DNA of 64,000 nt from Leptodontidium sp. MPI-SDFR-AT-0119. Lineage: Eukaryota > Ascomycota > Leotiomycetes > Helotiales > Leptodontidiaceae. The stretch is from assembly GCA_020726505.1 (NCBI GenBank), contig JAHLEZ010000039.1, forward strand, positions 248,001 to 312,000, read 5' to 3'. A program made the translations under genes and the position numbers. How positions within the stretch are numbered: the stretch's first letter is position 1; every line of letters begins with the position of its first letter. The notes under the pieces are model-generated. The model had not been told where the DNA came from. It saw nothing but the letters and a program-made list of their open reading frames with translations, and searched no databases. Below are positions 43,227 to 53,668 of this stretch, piece after piece.

Positions 43227-45276
43227 TTACACGCTCACGCGGGGCGGCGATAGAACAGAAATTAAATAGACTTTTGCAATACCTGTAAACCAATTTTCTG
43301 ATTGTGTCACCTGTTCTTCACACAGGCGTTGACGAATGGTCTTTAGAAGTTGGAGCCACCTCCTTACCCGACTAGGCATAGCTGACGATAGACTTTCACA
43401 TATTGGAAAGACAGAATCAAATAGAACAGCATCGAATAATCCCTGGTTCATGCCACCGTCCATGTGAAGGCTCAAGAGAATCATGGAGAATGCGTGAATA
43501 CACCCGTGGACGAGGACACATCCTAAGTGCGCTTCATACAGAGGGCAACGTTCAGATGTAAGTCTCTCTAGCTTCAATCCCAAATGTAAGATTTCCCTGG
43601 CCGCATCTTCGCTCTTAACTCTGCTAGGGTAAAATTTAGCATTCCGAAATCCACGGGCGGCCCATGGGCGGTGTAGTATAAGGACAAGAAGGTGATGGTG
43701 TAATATGAAGTTGATATATCTGAGGTAAGCAATGTCCGATTCTATCCGGATTTGGCACCTCAGATGGTCGGGGAGAGCAGAATGCAGCATTTGGATCTCG
43801 TCGTCTAATATCTTGATGACGTTATAATCTGGCTTGGTAATACTGTATACTATATCGAAAATCTTCGTTGTAAGAGAACTGATTTTGGATTTGTGGAGCA
43901 TGAATATTGCGTCACAAAGGTAGTCAGTATCTTCGATACCGCGGCAATGTTTCGAAATTATTGGAGGCCTCGTGTCGCTCTTATGTGATGGTGGCACAAA
44001 GGGTTTCCCGAAGAATAATGTCTGCATACTTTGTAGTAGAATACCGTATTTAGTCTCTTCCTAAGGGTAAATATATAGGGTAAGCTTACGACTGTACGAT
44101 CTGCAGACCAACCCACACCATTCTGCGACTTTCCGTATCTCGTTGCGAAAGCCCATATAACGATCCGTCCCGGTGCAAGCCAATAGATACTGCTAAGTTG
44201 ACCGTCATCCAGAAATGAGGACTTGCGCGATCGCCATCACTGTGGAAAATAGTGAGGCAATATTGGCTCAACAGCAGAGCTTGTATTGAATACAAATCAA
44301 TGTTTACCGTGTAGTCATTTGCGTTAAGGATATCACTTGATAGCTGGAGGAAATATGTCGACACTCGTTTCCACTGTGGCTGGGCTGGTTCTTCTGCCGA
44401 CATAAAATCCTCCGAATTTGCAAACCGGCAGTCATAATACTGTCCTAGCTCGTTGCCTTTACAACACACGGCACATGCCGAGACTGCAGCAACTAGCGAC
44501 AGAATCATAGGGTTTTGAGCTGTACTGGCCTCCCAGATGGATGCAAAATCGACACTCAAGTCGTCTGGTTGGAGAATTGGGAAATGCGGATGTACTTCCT
44601 TGACGAATGTCAAGATGAGGTCATCCATGAATGGGCGTTCAAGAAAACGACGCAAGAAGTCTAGTGTTGTGGGTTGTTGTAGCATCCGTCCACTGATTAC
44701 ATGTTGCGACAAATCAACCTTGGGTCGACAGGCAAAACGGCGCACGTCGCTCTGAAAATCATCTGTCTGTGAGCTACTGTTAGCTTGGATTTTAAGAAGT
44801 AAACAAGGGCAAAACCTCATAAAGAACAGAAAGCCAATGGGCCGGCATGGAGTATTCGCAAATTTCGTTGCCATTGCCTTGGAAGAGTTGACCGGTAGAA
44901 ACATCTGCGCAATCCGATTTCTGCTGACGTTCCTGGTTGAAGCTTGTCGTCGAACCTTCCTTCGACATTTGGGAAGGTAACAAATCAGATCTCTTGCTAA
45001 TATCATGTGTGCTAAACAGCCCCTACATCAGATACCCTCTTTCATAGTTAAACTGAGCGGGTCGTTACATTATTGCATCGGGATCTTGGAAAACGCATGC
45101 TGCGGCCAGGCCACGCGCGATACAAGGGCTACAAGGACAACGGCGGTCGCACTAGTTTCGTTACCACTTCGCAAAGCATAGACGGCTATTGAGTTCGACG
45201 CTGCACGAACCTTTTTTTTTCTTGCTCTGCATTGAGTACATACTTGTGGGCGGCGGGCGTTGTTCATGTTGTTCAT
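43227..45276 (-). CDS. Zn2Cys6 fungal-specific transcription factor
   Basis: Five exons on the minus strand, 45276-45211, 45151-45069, 45011-44816, 44766-44090 and 44028-43227, give 607 residues. The first intron lies inside the zinc cluster: CTQCRARKKK joins to CDRRCPCSPCIARG, ending AAAC. This restores the complete C-x2-C-x6-C-x5-C-x2-C-x8-C pattern. The middle domain of fungal regulators is seen as FLERPFMDDLILTFVKEVHPHFPIL, the SIGLHRDG motif and ESRRMVWVGLQIVQSMQTLFFGKP. The remainder is helical, as usual. It is nuclear and DNA-binding. Its position beside two homogentisate-dioxygenase loci makes it a candidate regulator of that catabolism, by context only. Two donors (GTTCGT, GTTTTG) are off-consensus, so those borders are the least certain. 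Confidence 0.85.
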
Positions 45277-45965
45277 ACTGTGGCCTCAGATATCCCGCTG
45301 ATGATAGAAGAGATTGAATTGCGGGGGAACTGTTGTGTTTCAATGGATGGATCGGGATTCCGGGGACACGATTTGCCGACTAGCGAGCCATCAGCATCCT
45401 GCTTTCCCCGCACGGAAGTAGTCTAATCGTGGTCGCGACAACTTACGGCAATTGCTGCATCTTTGATCGCCACCCGCACATCCGAAGGATTTATTGAAGT
45501 TAGACTTGGTATATGCGAGTATGCCCAAATAATCTGACCTTTGGCGTCTGCGCGGAGTACTAGAAGGTTCCACTTTGCAAGGGATATTGCCATTTAGCAG
45601 ACGAAAAAGGTTAGATTGTTGCCCATGGCACAAACAGGCTCAGCATTGCCAATGCCTTTTATTCTTATTTAAATTTTAGTATTCCACGTATTAACCACTT
45701 ATACGACCATCTCGCTGCGGTATAAGAACTCTCCTGCCTGGCGATCGCTTTTCCATTTTTGATTTGACTCGCACTTTACTTCAGCGCTTCTGCTCATTTC
45801 TCCCCAGTCGCACAAGATTCTCTCAATTTCAGACTTCTACCCATATTTGAAAATTTATTCTTCAGCTCTCTTCAAATCTTCTATTCTGTCATCTGATTAT
45901 TCAATCATCTATTGAAATTACTTAAAACGCAGTAATACAACTAGCACTTTTGATTCACACACACG
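45277..45965. promoter_or_regulatory. Divergent upstream region, regulator and methyltransferase
   Basis: Separates the transcription factor (minus) and the methyltransferase (plus). The 200 bases before 45966 are pyrimidine-rich, a typical fungal promoter or leader. No coding motif is found in the short frames. Confidence 0.45.
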
Positions 45966-46763
45966 ATGACATATCAAAGCCGGCTCATCAATGGAGACGA
46001 CCCAGCCATCACCAAGCTCTATGGGGAACGAACTGCGCTCACATCCTGTAAATACCTCCTCCCATACGTCAAACCCAACTCCAATATCCTCGACGTTGGG
46101 TGCGGCCCAGGTATTATCACGTCCGATCTTGCAAAGCTCGCGCCCCAAGGCCGTACAACTGGAGTCGACAACTCTACTGGTATCATCGAAGAAGCACGAA
46201 AAGCTTTCCCCACTTCTGCCGTCCCAAATCTCAAATTTGTCACGGGGGATTGCAACAATCTGTCCGAGTTCGCCGACAACAGCTTCGACATCATCCATGC
46301 GCACCAGCTGTTATGCCATCTCCCCGATCCAGTTCCTGCAATGAAGGAATTCTATCGTATCTGCAAACCCGGCGGTCTCGTCGCGGCTAGAGATTCAAGC
46401 CCATCTATCGTGCTTTCCTTGAAGCCAGACTTGCCAGCCATTCGCCAGTACTGGGTCCGTGCCATGGCTATCATGGAAAAGACGGGAGGTCATATTGATG
46501 CAGGCCTAAAGTTGGAGGGATGGGCGCGTGAAGCAGGATTTGGATCTGATGGGGGCAATATTGTGACTAGCGTGAACTCGGTGTATTATCCAAGTCATTT
46601 GTCGAGGGTGACGGGAGAGCCGGCCGAGCAGGCTGCGAAGCTTGGGCTGGCGACGAAGGAGGAGATGGATGGGTGGGCTGAGGCTTGGAGGGAGTGGGAG
46701 GCAACCGAGGGTGCCGAATTTGTGTTTGAGGCCGGTGAAGTTTTGTGCTGGAAGGGAAATTAA
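45966..46763 (+). CDS. Class I SAM-dependent methyltransferase
   Basis: Intronless, 265 residues. The SAM-binding fold is plain: motif I ILDVGCGPGIITSDLA (about residues 42-57), the acidic end of strand 2 in TTGVDNSTGIIEEAR, GDCNN near strand 3, and FDIIHAHQLLCHLPDPVPAM (motif IV and following). FYRICKPGGLVAARDSS completes it (motif VI). It resembles the UbiE/COQ5-like small-molecule group, cytosolic; the substrate is unknown. It faces away from the transcription factor and could be part of the same locus. A shortened, C-to-T-mutated copy of the last half lies at 51408-51692. Confidence 0.9.
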   Translation: MTYQSRLINGDDPAITKLYGERTALTSCKYLLPYVKPNSNILDVGCGPGIITSDLAKLAPQGRTTGVDNSTGIIEEARKAFPTSAVPNLKFVTGDCNNLSEFADNSFDIIHAHQLLCHLPDPVPAMKEFYRICKPGGLVAARDSSPSIVLSLKPDLPAIRQYWVRAMAIMEKTGGHIDAGLKLEGWAREAGFGSDGGNIVTSVNSVYYPSHLSRVTGEPAEQAAKLGLATKEEMDGWAEAWREWEATEGAEFVFEAGEVLCWKGN

Positions 46764-48257
46764 AGAAATAACTCGGGAGATAAAATAGAGTTTGAAGAAT
46801 TTGTTTTGGTCTTAGCGCTTCAGTTTTGTGTGATTGCTTTGTCATAAGTCTCCGTCGGGCTCAAGTTGTTCCATGATGCTCCGTTACAGCTAGTTTAGAA
46901 TCTTGTGCATAGTCGGAGAAGACGCGGAGAAGACAGAAGTAATTGACAGGAAAGAAATTGTAATGTAAATTCGACGGGCTTGCTGTCCTAGCGCGTTTTC
47001 ATAGGAAGAAAATACGAATAGCGCTTTCTACAAAAAAGGAACTGTTAATTTTGCATCTTAGGATGCTTAGAGGAAGGAAAATCATATGTAGCCTCACTTC
47101 ACTAGCCACTGGCTCATCTTAGAGCCTAGCTCTAACGAAGTCATAAATTGCTTTGTAAAGGCTCATCACCTCCTTGATAGAGTTCTCATTATTATAGCTT
47201 GATGGCTTTGGACAGAAGATGGGTTAACGTTCTGGAACATTCAGATCACCGACTCCAACGATTTCACCTCTTACTTCGGATTCCGAACCTCCTTAGAGCG
47301 GGCAGAATTCCAATTCGTCAGAAACTGGGCTTGGTTCCTCATCCAGTTGCAATCGTGCGATAAGCGCGCCAAGTTTGGTACTTCGTTGAACCCCAAGCAC
47401 ACAGTTGCTAAAGCACCTCAAGTACGGCCAATTGAGGTCAAGGGTTGCCTTCATAGGGTTCAAATTGATCCCACGGGCTTCCGGGTAAGTTTGAATGTTC
47501 GGTCGCGTGATCGGCCGAAATGAAGTTTAACAGATACCATTAAGAATGTGTGGGGGGATTTTGAAGCTACTTTTGAGGAATAGACTCCCAAATGGATGTT
47601 AGAGTTTAGAGTAACTTAAAGAGGCTTTAGTTGGTATTGGGGGGAGGAGATTAAAGTAGAACACATTAATAAGTAAATAGATTCTTTTCCGGAGTCTTGC
47701 TAAAAGGTTGGGATGAGGAAGGATGCGCAGAGACATTGAATTGCAGTCTATCAAGGGGTGTCAGTCACGCACTGAGACACCCTTCCACACAAAGAGACGT
47801 CACCACTCAATGTTGCTGAGCTAATCTGACCAGCGAGGGCGGGCCGAAAGCATTTCGGATGCAACTTCCGCCACTGTGGGATCCGGGAAAGGAATGTTTG
47901 GTAACGGCGAATAATGCAATCTCTCGGCATGAACTTCTCATTTAGTTAATTTAAAGTCTGTTAAAGAGGGGGTTGGATAGCTATCCTAGGGGTTGCAGCA
48001 GCCTTATCTTCTTCCTAGGATGTCATCTTCACTGCCACCAGAATTGACTTTTTATCGAATTTCGGACTCCCACACAATTTCATGGCATGATTTGCATTTG
48101 CAATTGCTTTCTTTCTTTATTTCTTTCTTTTATTCTTAGGTATAAAGGTCCTTCCTCGCCATGCGCTCATCAGCAGGACATCAATCTCATCGACCAAAAC
48201 CTCTGTCCTGATCCCTTCTCCAGATATAGCCACGCTTCTCCATTCCATCCATCCAGC
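46764..48257. other. Gene-poor stretch with one possible remnant
   Basis: A plus-strand frame without start codon, about 47206-47520, is open for about 100 codons (WTEDGLTFWNIQITDSND, ERAEFQFVRNWAWFLIQ). It may be an exon or decayed gene; no family was recognised. The rest shows nothing. A CTTT-rich microsatellite precedes the next gene (about 48108-48133). Confidence 0.35.
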
Positions 48258-48758
48258 ATGCAGTTTACCAAAGCCCTCTTCGTCCTCTTCACAGCAGCCG
48301 TCACCCAATCCTCTGCCAAAACCTCCAAGCCAACGAACAACTGGCCATGGGGATTGCAACCAACCGGTAACTACTGCCCGCCTCGCGCAGCCTCAGCACT
48401 AGAACAACAAGCGATCTTCGATGCTTTTGTTCGGACCTTCTATGTCGAGAACAACACCACTGCCGCTCTCACAAACTACGTCTCGGAAGAATACATCCAG
48501 CACAATCCGTATGTGCTCAGCGGCCTCCTACCAGCCATCAATTTTCTGAAAGGATATACTGTGAACTTCACTTTTACGGTTGAGCATACCGGCTTCGATA
48601 GGGATTTAGCTTGGGTTCATCTTAAGGTTCAGGATCCTGGAAAACCAGTGACTGCTATCTTCGATTTGTACCGGTTCAATGGAAGTTGTATTGTGGAGCA
48701 TTGGGATGTGATTCAAGCGTTGCCAGCGGATGCTCCAAACCCATTGGCACTGTTTTAA
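48258..48758 (+). CDS. Secreted SnoaL-like (NTF2 fold) protein
   Basis: 166 residues from ATG 48258, selected because it starts a signal peptide (QFTKALFVLFTAAVTQSSA). The longer open frame upstream lacks one. The body, FDAFVRTFYVENNTTAALTN, then YVSEEYIQHNPYVLSG, LDLYRFN-like FDLYRFNGSCIVEHWDV, is the SnoaL/NTF2-like pattern with the YIQHNP block and the final EHWDVIQ strand. Related proteins include small aldol cyclases and proteins without known activity. There are N-glycosylation sites (NNTT, NFTF). Secretion is predicted; function is unknown. Confidence 0.8.
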   Translation: MQFTKALFVLFTAAVTQSSAKTSKPTNNWPWGLQPTGNYCPPRAASALEQQAIFDAFVRTFYVENNTTAALTNYVSEEYIQHNPYVLSGLLPAINFLKGYTVNFTFTVEHTGFDRDLAWVHLKVQDPGKPVTAIFDLYRFNGSCIVEHWDVIQALPADAPNPLALF

Positions 48759-49671
48759 TTGCAGAACGGTATCGGTTGAGTGCTGCGGTTTCGTTGTAGC
48801 CATTGGGATCCTGAGGGGGACGTGGAGCAAGGTATTCGGGGCTATGGGGCAAGGGTACACGACGGATGTAGAACAACTACGGCGTAGGAAGCAGGCGTAT
48901 TGTCGGTCAGAGTGTAATACTTGTCCATTTTTACCAGCCAGCATTAAAGAAACTACGTGACCTCACCGTCTTGATACTCCTCTTTTCCCTCGAATATTTT
49001 AAATTGAAGTCCATAACAGTAGGAACATTGTCACGAGGTGTTCGATCGAGGACCTTAGTTGTCTCTAAAACTATTGTAAAAGGGAGTTTTGAGCCGGGAT
49101 AATACTTTAAGAATATACACTCTTACATTTTCCACATTAGGCCAATTATCATCTGTGGGAATTTCATCCTCGGGTTGATCATTAGGACGCACCGAAGGTT
49201 CCTATGGATCTTGCGCCGTGGCTTGGTTAGAATCAAATGCAGGTAGGCCTGAAGTTGAAGAGAAGATCCGAAAGGTGACTGCGAAAGGCGTTCGTAGTGT
49301 TACACACATCATTATCGTAAAGAAGTATTCTCTTAGGAATCGTTACGACGAAGATTATTTATTGAACACATTTGAACGGCTTAGGGTGGAATAACTACTT
49401 GACGAGTTGCATTCTAGATCCTTCAATTCACGCGAAATAAACTAGACTATCTTTTCAAAATCATTGTTCTTAAGAGTCCAAATATCGTCTAGTAATACTG
49501 AAACAAAGAAGCAAATTCGCATATTAGGATTCGGACCAATTTTAAATTAAAATACATAAGAACGAACTGTAAATAACATCTCGACAGAAATCTTGTCTAA
49601 CCTTGCGTCCGACCAGCAAAAGAAATGTTTAGTTGATGGGGTTCAAGACATCGTGTCTTCTATAACGGTCA
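48759..49671. other. Intergenic between convergent genes
   Basis: AT-rich, with only short unrecognised frames; contains the 3' ends of the SnoaL-like gene and the oxidoreductase. Confidence 0.4.
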
Positions 49672-50874
49672 TCATTGCTTCAAAAAATCTTCGCCAGTTG
49701 CCAATTCAGGAGCCTTGTCCAAGAAGAAGGTTCTCGATTTCAACAACCATACAATGGAGCTTGGAATCTGCCAACCAAACGCAACACCAACACCACCCTT
49801 TGGGCCAATAGGAACTAATTGTACATCCGATCCGACCTGCCTATACTTCTTCTCTTTCAATATCACCGTTCCTGCGGAACCTCCTTTTCTACCGTTGGTG
49901 CTCTCGCGCAAGTCGGACCAAATCGAATAACCCAACGCTGGAACTGGAAATTTGGCATCCATGACGCTCCCTTTGGAGAAAGATGCCACGTCTCCAATGC
50001 TATAAACTCCTGGCGGGGATTTGGTCGCGCGAAGTGTGCTCACATCCGTTACGACATGCTTGGTATCGTTCAACCAGGTAACAGGGAGGAACTCGGTATT
50101 TGGAGCCCCGCTTGTAGCGTCGATGTAGACATCAAAGGTTTCAGGACCACCGTCACTCAGATTCACTAAGACTTTGCCATTTGGGAGCTCTGTCCTAGAT
50201 ATGACTTTGATATTGTGAGTTGTCTTCACGTTTAAGACTTTGAGTTGTCTCTCCGCAGCTTTGCCGACGCCAGTGTGTTTCAATCCAGGAAGGAGACGGG
50301 AACTGCCCGATAAGAGCGTAATATCCTTCCCTTTGTAGTAATATCCAATCTCTCCTGCTACCTCAACTCCAGTTGCACCGCCTCCAACAATCAGAATAGT
50401 CTTTGCGTTGGGAAGACGTTCATGCAAGCCCTCAAACGCCGCAGCAGTGTCCCTATAGTTGCCATGCAGTGTCCACAAAGGACTAGGACTTGTCGTACCT
50501 GTCGCTACAACCAACGAGTGGTATCGGACTATAACATTGGCCGTGCTCCCTGTAAGTCGGACATGTATCACGTTTGCGCCCTCATCGACATGTACTGCCG
50601 CGCCTTGGACAAACTTGAATTCCGAGGTCTTGTAATCGCGAAAAGCATCGGGTATGGAGCCAAAAGACTTGTCGAGGGGAACCAACTCGGCAGAGATTAG
50701 AGCGCGCGGGGCGGCGATCTTGAAGAAAGTGTGATCGGAGGGTGATATAAGCGTGAGTTTATATTCTGACCTGCCACCATTTGCGGAACGAAGAGGAGGG
50801 AGGATATGGCGAAGAAGATAGTGTGCGGTAGAAACACCAGAAAAATTGCCACCAAGAATGACAATATCGTGCAT
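49672..50874 (-). CDS. AIF/FSP1-like FAD-dependent oxidoreductase
   Basis: Intronless, 400 residues. It has the two-dinucleotide plan of pyridine-nucleotide-disulfide oxidoreductases of the AIF-like group. The FAD-binding start is IVILGGNFSGVSTA (residues 4-17). The ATG motif follows in LVVATGTTSPSP. The NAD(P)H-binding loop is ILIVGGGATGVEVAGE (residues 160-175). The second FAD contact is VYSIGDVASF. No redox-active Cys pair and no clear membrane anchor or mitochondrial presequence is seen, which fits the AMID/FSP1-like subgroup. Such enzymes oxidise NAD(P)H and reduce quinones or similar acceptors. Confidence 0.87.
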   Translation of the reverse strand: MHDIVILGGNFSGVSTAHYLLRHILPPLRSANGGRSEYKLTLISPSDHTFFKIAAPRALISAELVPLDKSFGSIPDAFRDYKTSEFKFVQGAAVHVDEGANVIHVRLTGSTANVIVRYHSLVVATGTTSPSPLWTLHGNYRDTAAAFEGLHERLPNAKTILIVGGGATGVEVAGEIGYYYKGKDITLLSGSSRLLPGLKHTGVGKAAERQLKVLNVKTTHNIKVISRTELPNGKVLVNLSDGGPETFDVYIDATSGAPNTEFLPVTWLNDTKHVVTDVSTLRATKSPPGVYSIGDVASFSKGSVMDAKFPVPALGYSIWSDLRESTNGRKGGSAGTVILKEKKYRQVGSDVQLVPIGPKGGVGVAFGWQIPSSIVWLLKSRTFFLDKAPELATGEDFLKQ

Positions 50875-51407
50875 GCTGACTGATATTCTGGCTGATGTGT
50901 ATCACAAAGGTTCGGTGATTTTTGGACTGGTTCTTCGATATCGTATGAGGCAGAGACAAGCGGAAGAAGGCCAATAGCCAAGAAGGTCATGAGAGACCAA
51001 GATATCTGAAATTGAAATGTCCTATGGTCAATTGATTGAGAAGAATCTACGAGAAGGTAACCAGAAGTTTACTGGGACATTTTAGCCAAACCAAAAATTT
51101 AGCAGCGCAAAGTCCCACTCTACACTAGTAGGTGGAAAGAAACATACGGGGTATCCAACATTGATTCGTCATATGCTTAACGTATCGATACTGAAAAGGG
51201 GAGCACCTGAACGCCACAGAATGGACAAGGTTCACCACTCAAATCTCTGCACTGGCATCCGCACTAGCATCCGCACTAGCATCCGCACTAGCATCCGCAC
51301 TGGCATCCGCATCAGCAACCCGTGAATCAGCCAAGGGATTTTCTAGCCGAAGCTTAATTCAACGTGTTTACAACATTACGGAAAGTGATGCAAATTGCAA
51401 ATCCAGC
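50875..51407. other. Upstream region with a 12-base minisatellite
   Basis: Contains the promoter of the oxidoreductase (minus) and a GCATCCGCACTA tandem array. No gene is seen. Confidence 0.45.
51250..51312. repeat. Minisatellite, 12-base unit, about 5 copies
   Basis: CACTAGCATCCG repeats in tandem with single-base variants (CACTGGCATCCG at the ends). Confidence 0.85.
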
Positions 51408-51692
51408 GATTTCATCGTAGCTAAAGATTTAAGCCCATTTATTATGTTTTTCTTAAAATTAAACTTGCTAGCTATTCGCTAGTACTAGGTCCGCGCTATG
51501 GCTATCATAGAAAAGACGGAGTTAAAGTTATTTGTTAAGGTTGATGGGAAAGCTGGCTAAGCAGGCTACGAAACTTGGGCCAGCAACGAAGGAGATAAAT
51601 AGGTGGGCTAAGGCTTAAAGGGAGTGGGAGGCAACCGAGGGTGCCGAATTTGTATTTAAGACTAGTGAAATTTTGTGCTACAGGGAAATTAA
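51408..51692 (+). pseudogene. Mutated partial copy of the methyltransferase C-terminal half
   Basis: Follows the methyltransferase gene from about 46377 to 46763, with an internal deletion of roughly 100 bases. Differences are mostly C to T or G to A (GCCAGTACTGGG became GCTAGTACTAGG), creating stops. The block GGAGTGGGAGGCAACCGAGG is identical. This is a RIP-like, non-functional duplicate in the same orientation. Confidence 0.85.
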
Positions 51693-52552
51693 AGAAATGT
51701 CTTAAGAAGACCATTATAGCTATGCTCTCTCTAAATCAATATTATTCTTCGTTAAGGATGGGAATGCTTTGGTGACCCGGGAGTCTAGAGATAAAAATAA
51801 AATGAAAATTCTCTGAACTCTACGAAGGTCGCGGCCAAAAGTAGTCGGACTGGCAGGAGTTGGGACTAAGCCTCGCTTAAACGCCACAGGCAACGAAAGA
51901 GCACTGTAATTTCAGGGACTTCCAGGCTGCTCAGGGCTTGTTCTACAGGGCCGAATACCTGTAACCATCACTATAACTTGAATTCCTTTAGGCATCTTAG
52001 GTGCTGTGCTCGTTGCCCCGCCAAAACAATATAGGCTAAACGAGTCTGGGCGCTGAACCCTGCCAGCCCGATTACTTTTGGCGGCGACCTTCGAACTGTA
52101 TTTTGTTTCTGTCTTCAATTCATTTCGGCAACTTTTTGGTCTAGTTATCCCCCGTACTGCCATAAACACATGGTGCTGCGTACATGCCCTGAAAGGAAGT
52201 GCTGTAGCGCCTGCATTTACAGGGGCCTTTAGCGTGTGCGCGGGGCATCATCAAAATATCAATAAACCCTTGTTTCCTCTCTTAAATCATTCACTTTCAG
52301 ATGAATACAACATGTTAGAACCAGTAATTGAAGATATAATGAAGGGGATGAGATAACTACTTTTAATTATATGTATAATACATTGTAAGTAATATACTTG
52401 AAAACAACACTTTTAGATGTCTAGCCTGAATTTTGATGTTCCTCGCGTAAATAAGCTATCCCTCGCTTAATTTACAGGGCCTTCAGCGCCCACCTTCAGG
52501 TGTGTTTCTGGTGGCAGTACGGGGAATAAGTCTCCGTGGGGGGACCTCGGTT
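51693..52552. other. Gene-poor region with an inverted repeat
   Basis: Bases 52149-52180 (CCCCGTACTGCCA...ACACA) are nearly the reverse complement of 52490-52526, suggesting a small terminal-inverted-repeat element of about 380 bases. Frames at 51912-52169 (-) and 52078-52356 (+) have no known motif. Confidence 0.45.
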
Positions 52553-53075
52553 AGCTCTTGTCGGAGAACCGTCGGGAGATCATTGCGTGGCTTAACGCAC
52601 AACACGGCGGAGAAGGGGCGGGGCACTATCCCTTAAACTGCGACAAGCAACTTGCTCAGGATGTCCCACCGGAAGCGAGTCGCTACAAGACGGGAATGTT
52701 TAGCGTCTAATACGCTATAATTGCGCAGATCTGCCACTAAGACCCCTCAAGCCCGCTAAATTAAGGGGCAATTGCAGGCCTCGCTACAGTGTCTTCGGGC
52801 TGTGCGCCGAATCGCAGTTAAAGGGATAATGACTAGGAATACCGGAGCTTTTATTTGCGTCGGAGAAGTGTCGGGGAAGCATAGCCGGGGGTGCATATTC
52901 AAGTCACTGCATGGTCGTGCTCACCATGAGCAACGGTGCGGAGCAATTTATTGTCCGGTTGACCCCCTGTTACTTCCCCTCCCCCAAGTCCGGGTCCAAT
53001 ATGAGACTTTTGTATTATACAATGTCGTTTCGATAGCAAGAGCCAACTTTACATGCTCAGTCAGCCTGTCCCTCG
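52553..53075 (+). repeat. Dispersed repeat, copy 2
   Basis: Longer relative of 38428-38745 (see copy 1): AGCTCTTGTCGGAGAACCGTCGG, then the CGGAGCTTTTATTTGCGTCGG block about 280 bases later, then GCGGAGCAATTTA. Contains no coding motif. Confidence 0.65.
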
Positions 53076-53248
53076 TTTTTCTCTCCTACAGAAGTGAAAT
53101 TGTATAGTTTATTCTACCATAGCTGCTGGAGGCTTGAACATCTCACATACTAAAGAACACTCCCTCTCTAGATTCATACTGCACTGAACTTCTCGGGCCA
53201 CACAAATCTCTATACCAGAGCAGGGTCTTCTCAACATCCGCCACCAAC

Positions 53249-53668
53249 ATGTCAGCATCTTTTCTCAGCGCGGTTAAGGGTCGCCACTCTTTCTACCAAC
53301 TCACGAGTCCAATATCCCTGACTCCAAGATCGAGGAGGAGGGAGAGTACGTCGAGCCTGTGGTTCAGCACCAGATCCCTCAAGAAGGAAGACCTCATCTG
53401 CTCTCGAGTCACGGATATCACCGTCCAGGACGCCGTCAACCGCCGCATTGAGACCGCCGAGCTGATGCAAGCTCTCTGCGGCTATCGTGAAATCGCCTCA
53501 CGCTACCGACTTCGCGTCGCCCAGCTTCCACGAGCTCTTTTCAAGGAAGAGTCTCCTGAGGTCGGACCTCTGGCTCCTGCGGTAAGACGCAGTGCTTGTT
53601 CTGTATTGGAGACGGATCTAGGAGCTACGAAGAACAGATGGGTTCTTTTTGCAGCTCTGCGAAGATGA
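53249..53668 (+). pseudogene. Possible nitroreductase-family N-terminal remnant
   Basis: The start SASFLSAVKGRHSFYQLT, followed after a one- or two-base shift by ESNIPDSKIEE, resembles the first 30 residues of fungal nitroreductase-like proteins (FLxAVKxRRxxYxLTNESxISDxxIEE). After that the similarity ends: the HTPSSFN motif is missing. The open frame runs on to 53668 with unrecognised sequence. It may equally be an unrelated small gene. Confidence 0.3.

Noticed and set aside
45391..45633. Minus-strand frame with several Cys residues upstream of the transcription factor
   Set aside because: The spacing does not fit a zinc cluster, and the complete cluster is already accounted for by exons 1 and 2 of the regulator.
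51240..51315. CRISPR-like array
   Set aside because: The 12-base units are contiguous with no unique spacers; it is a simple minisatellite in a eukaryote.
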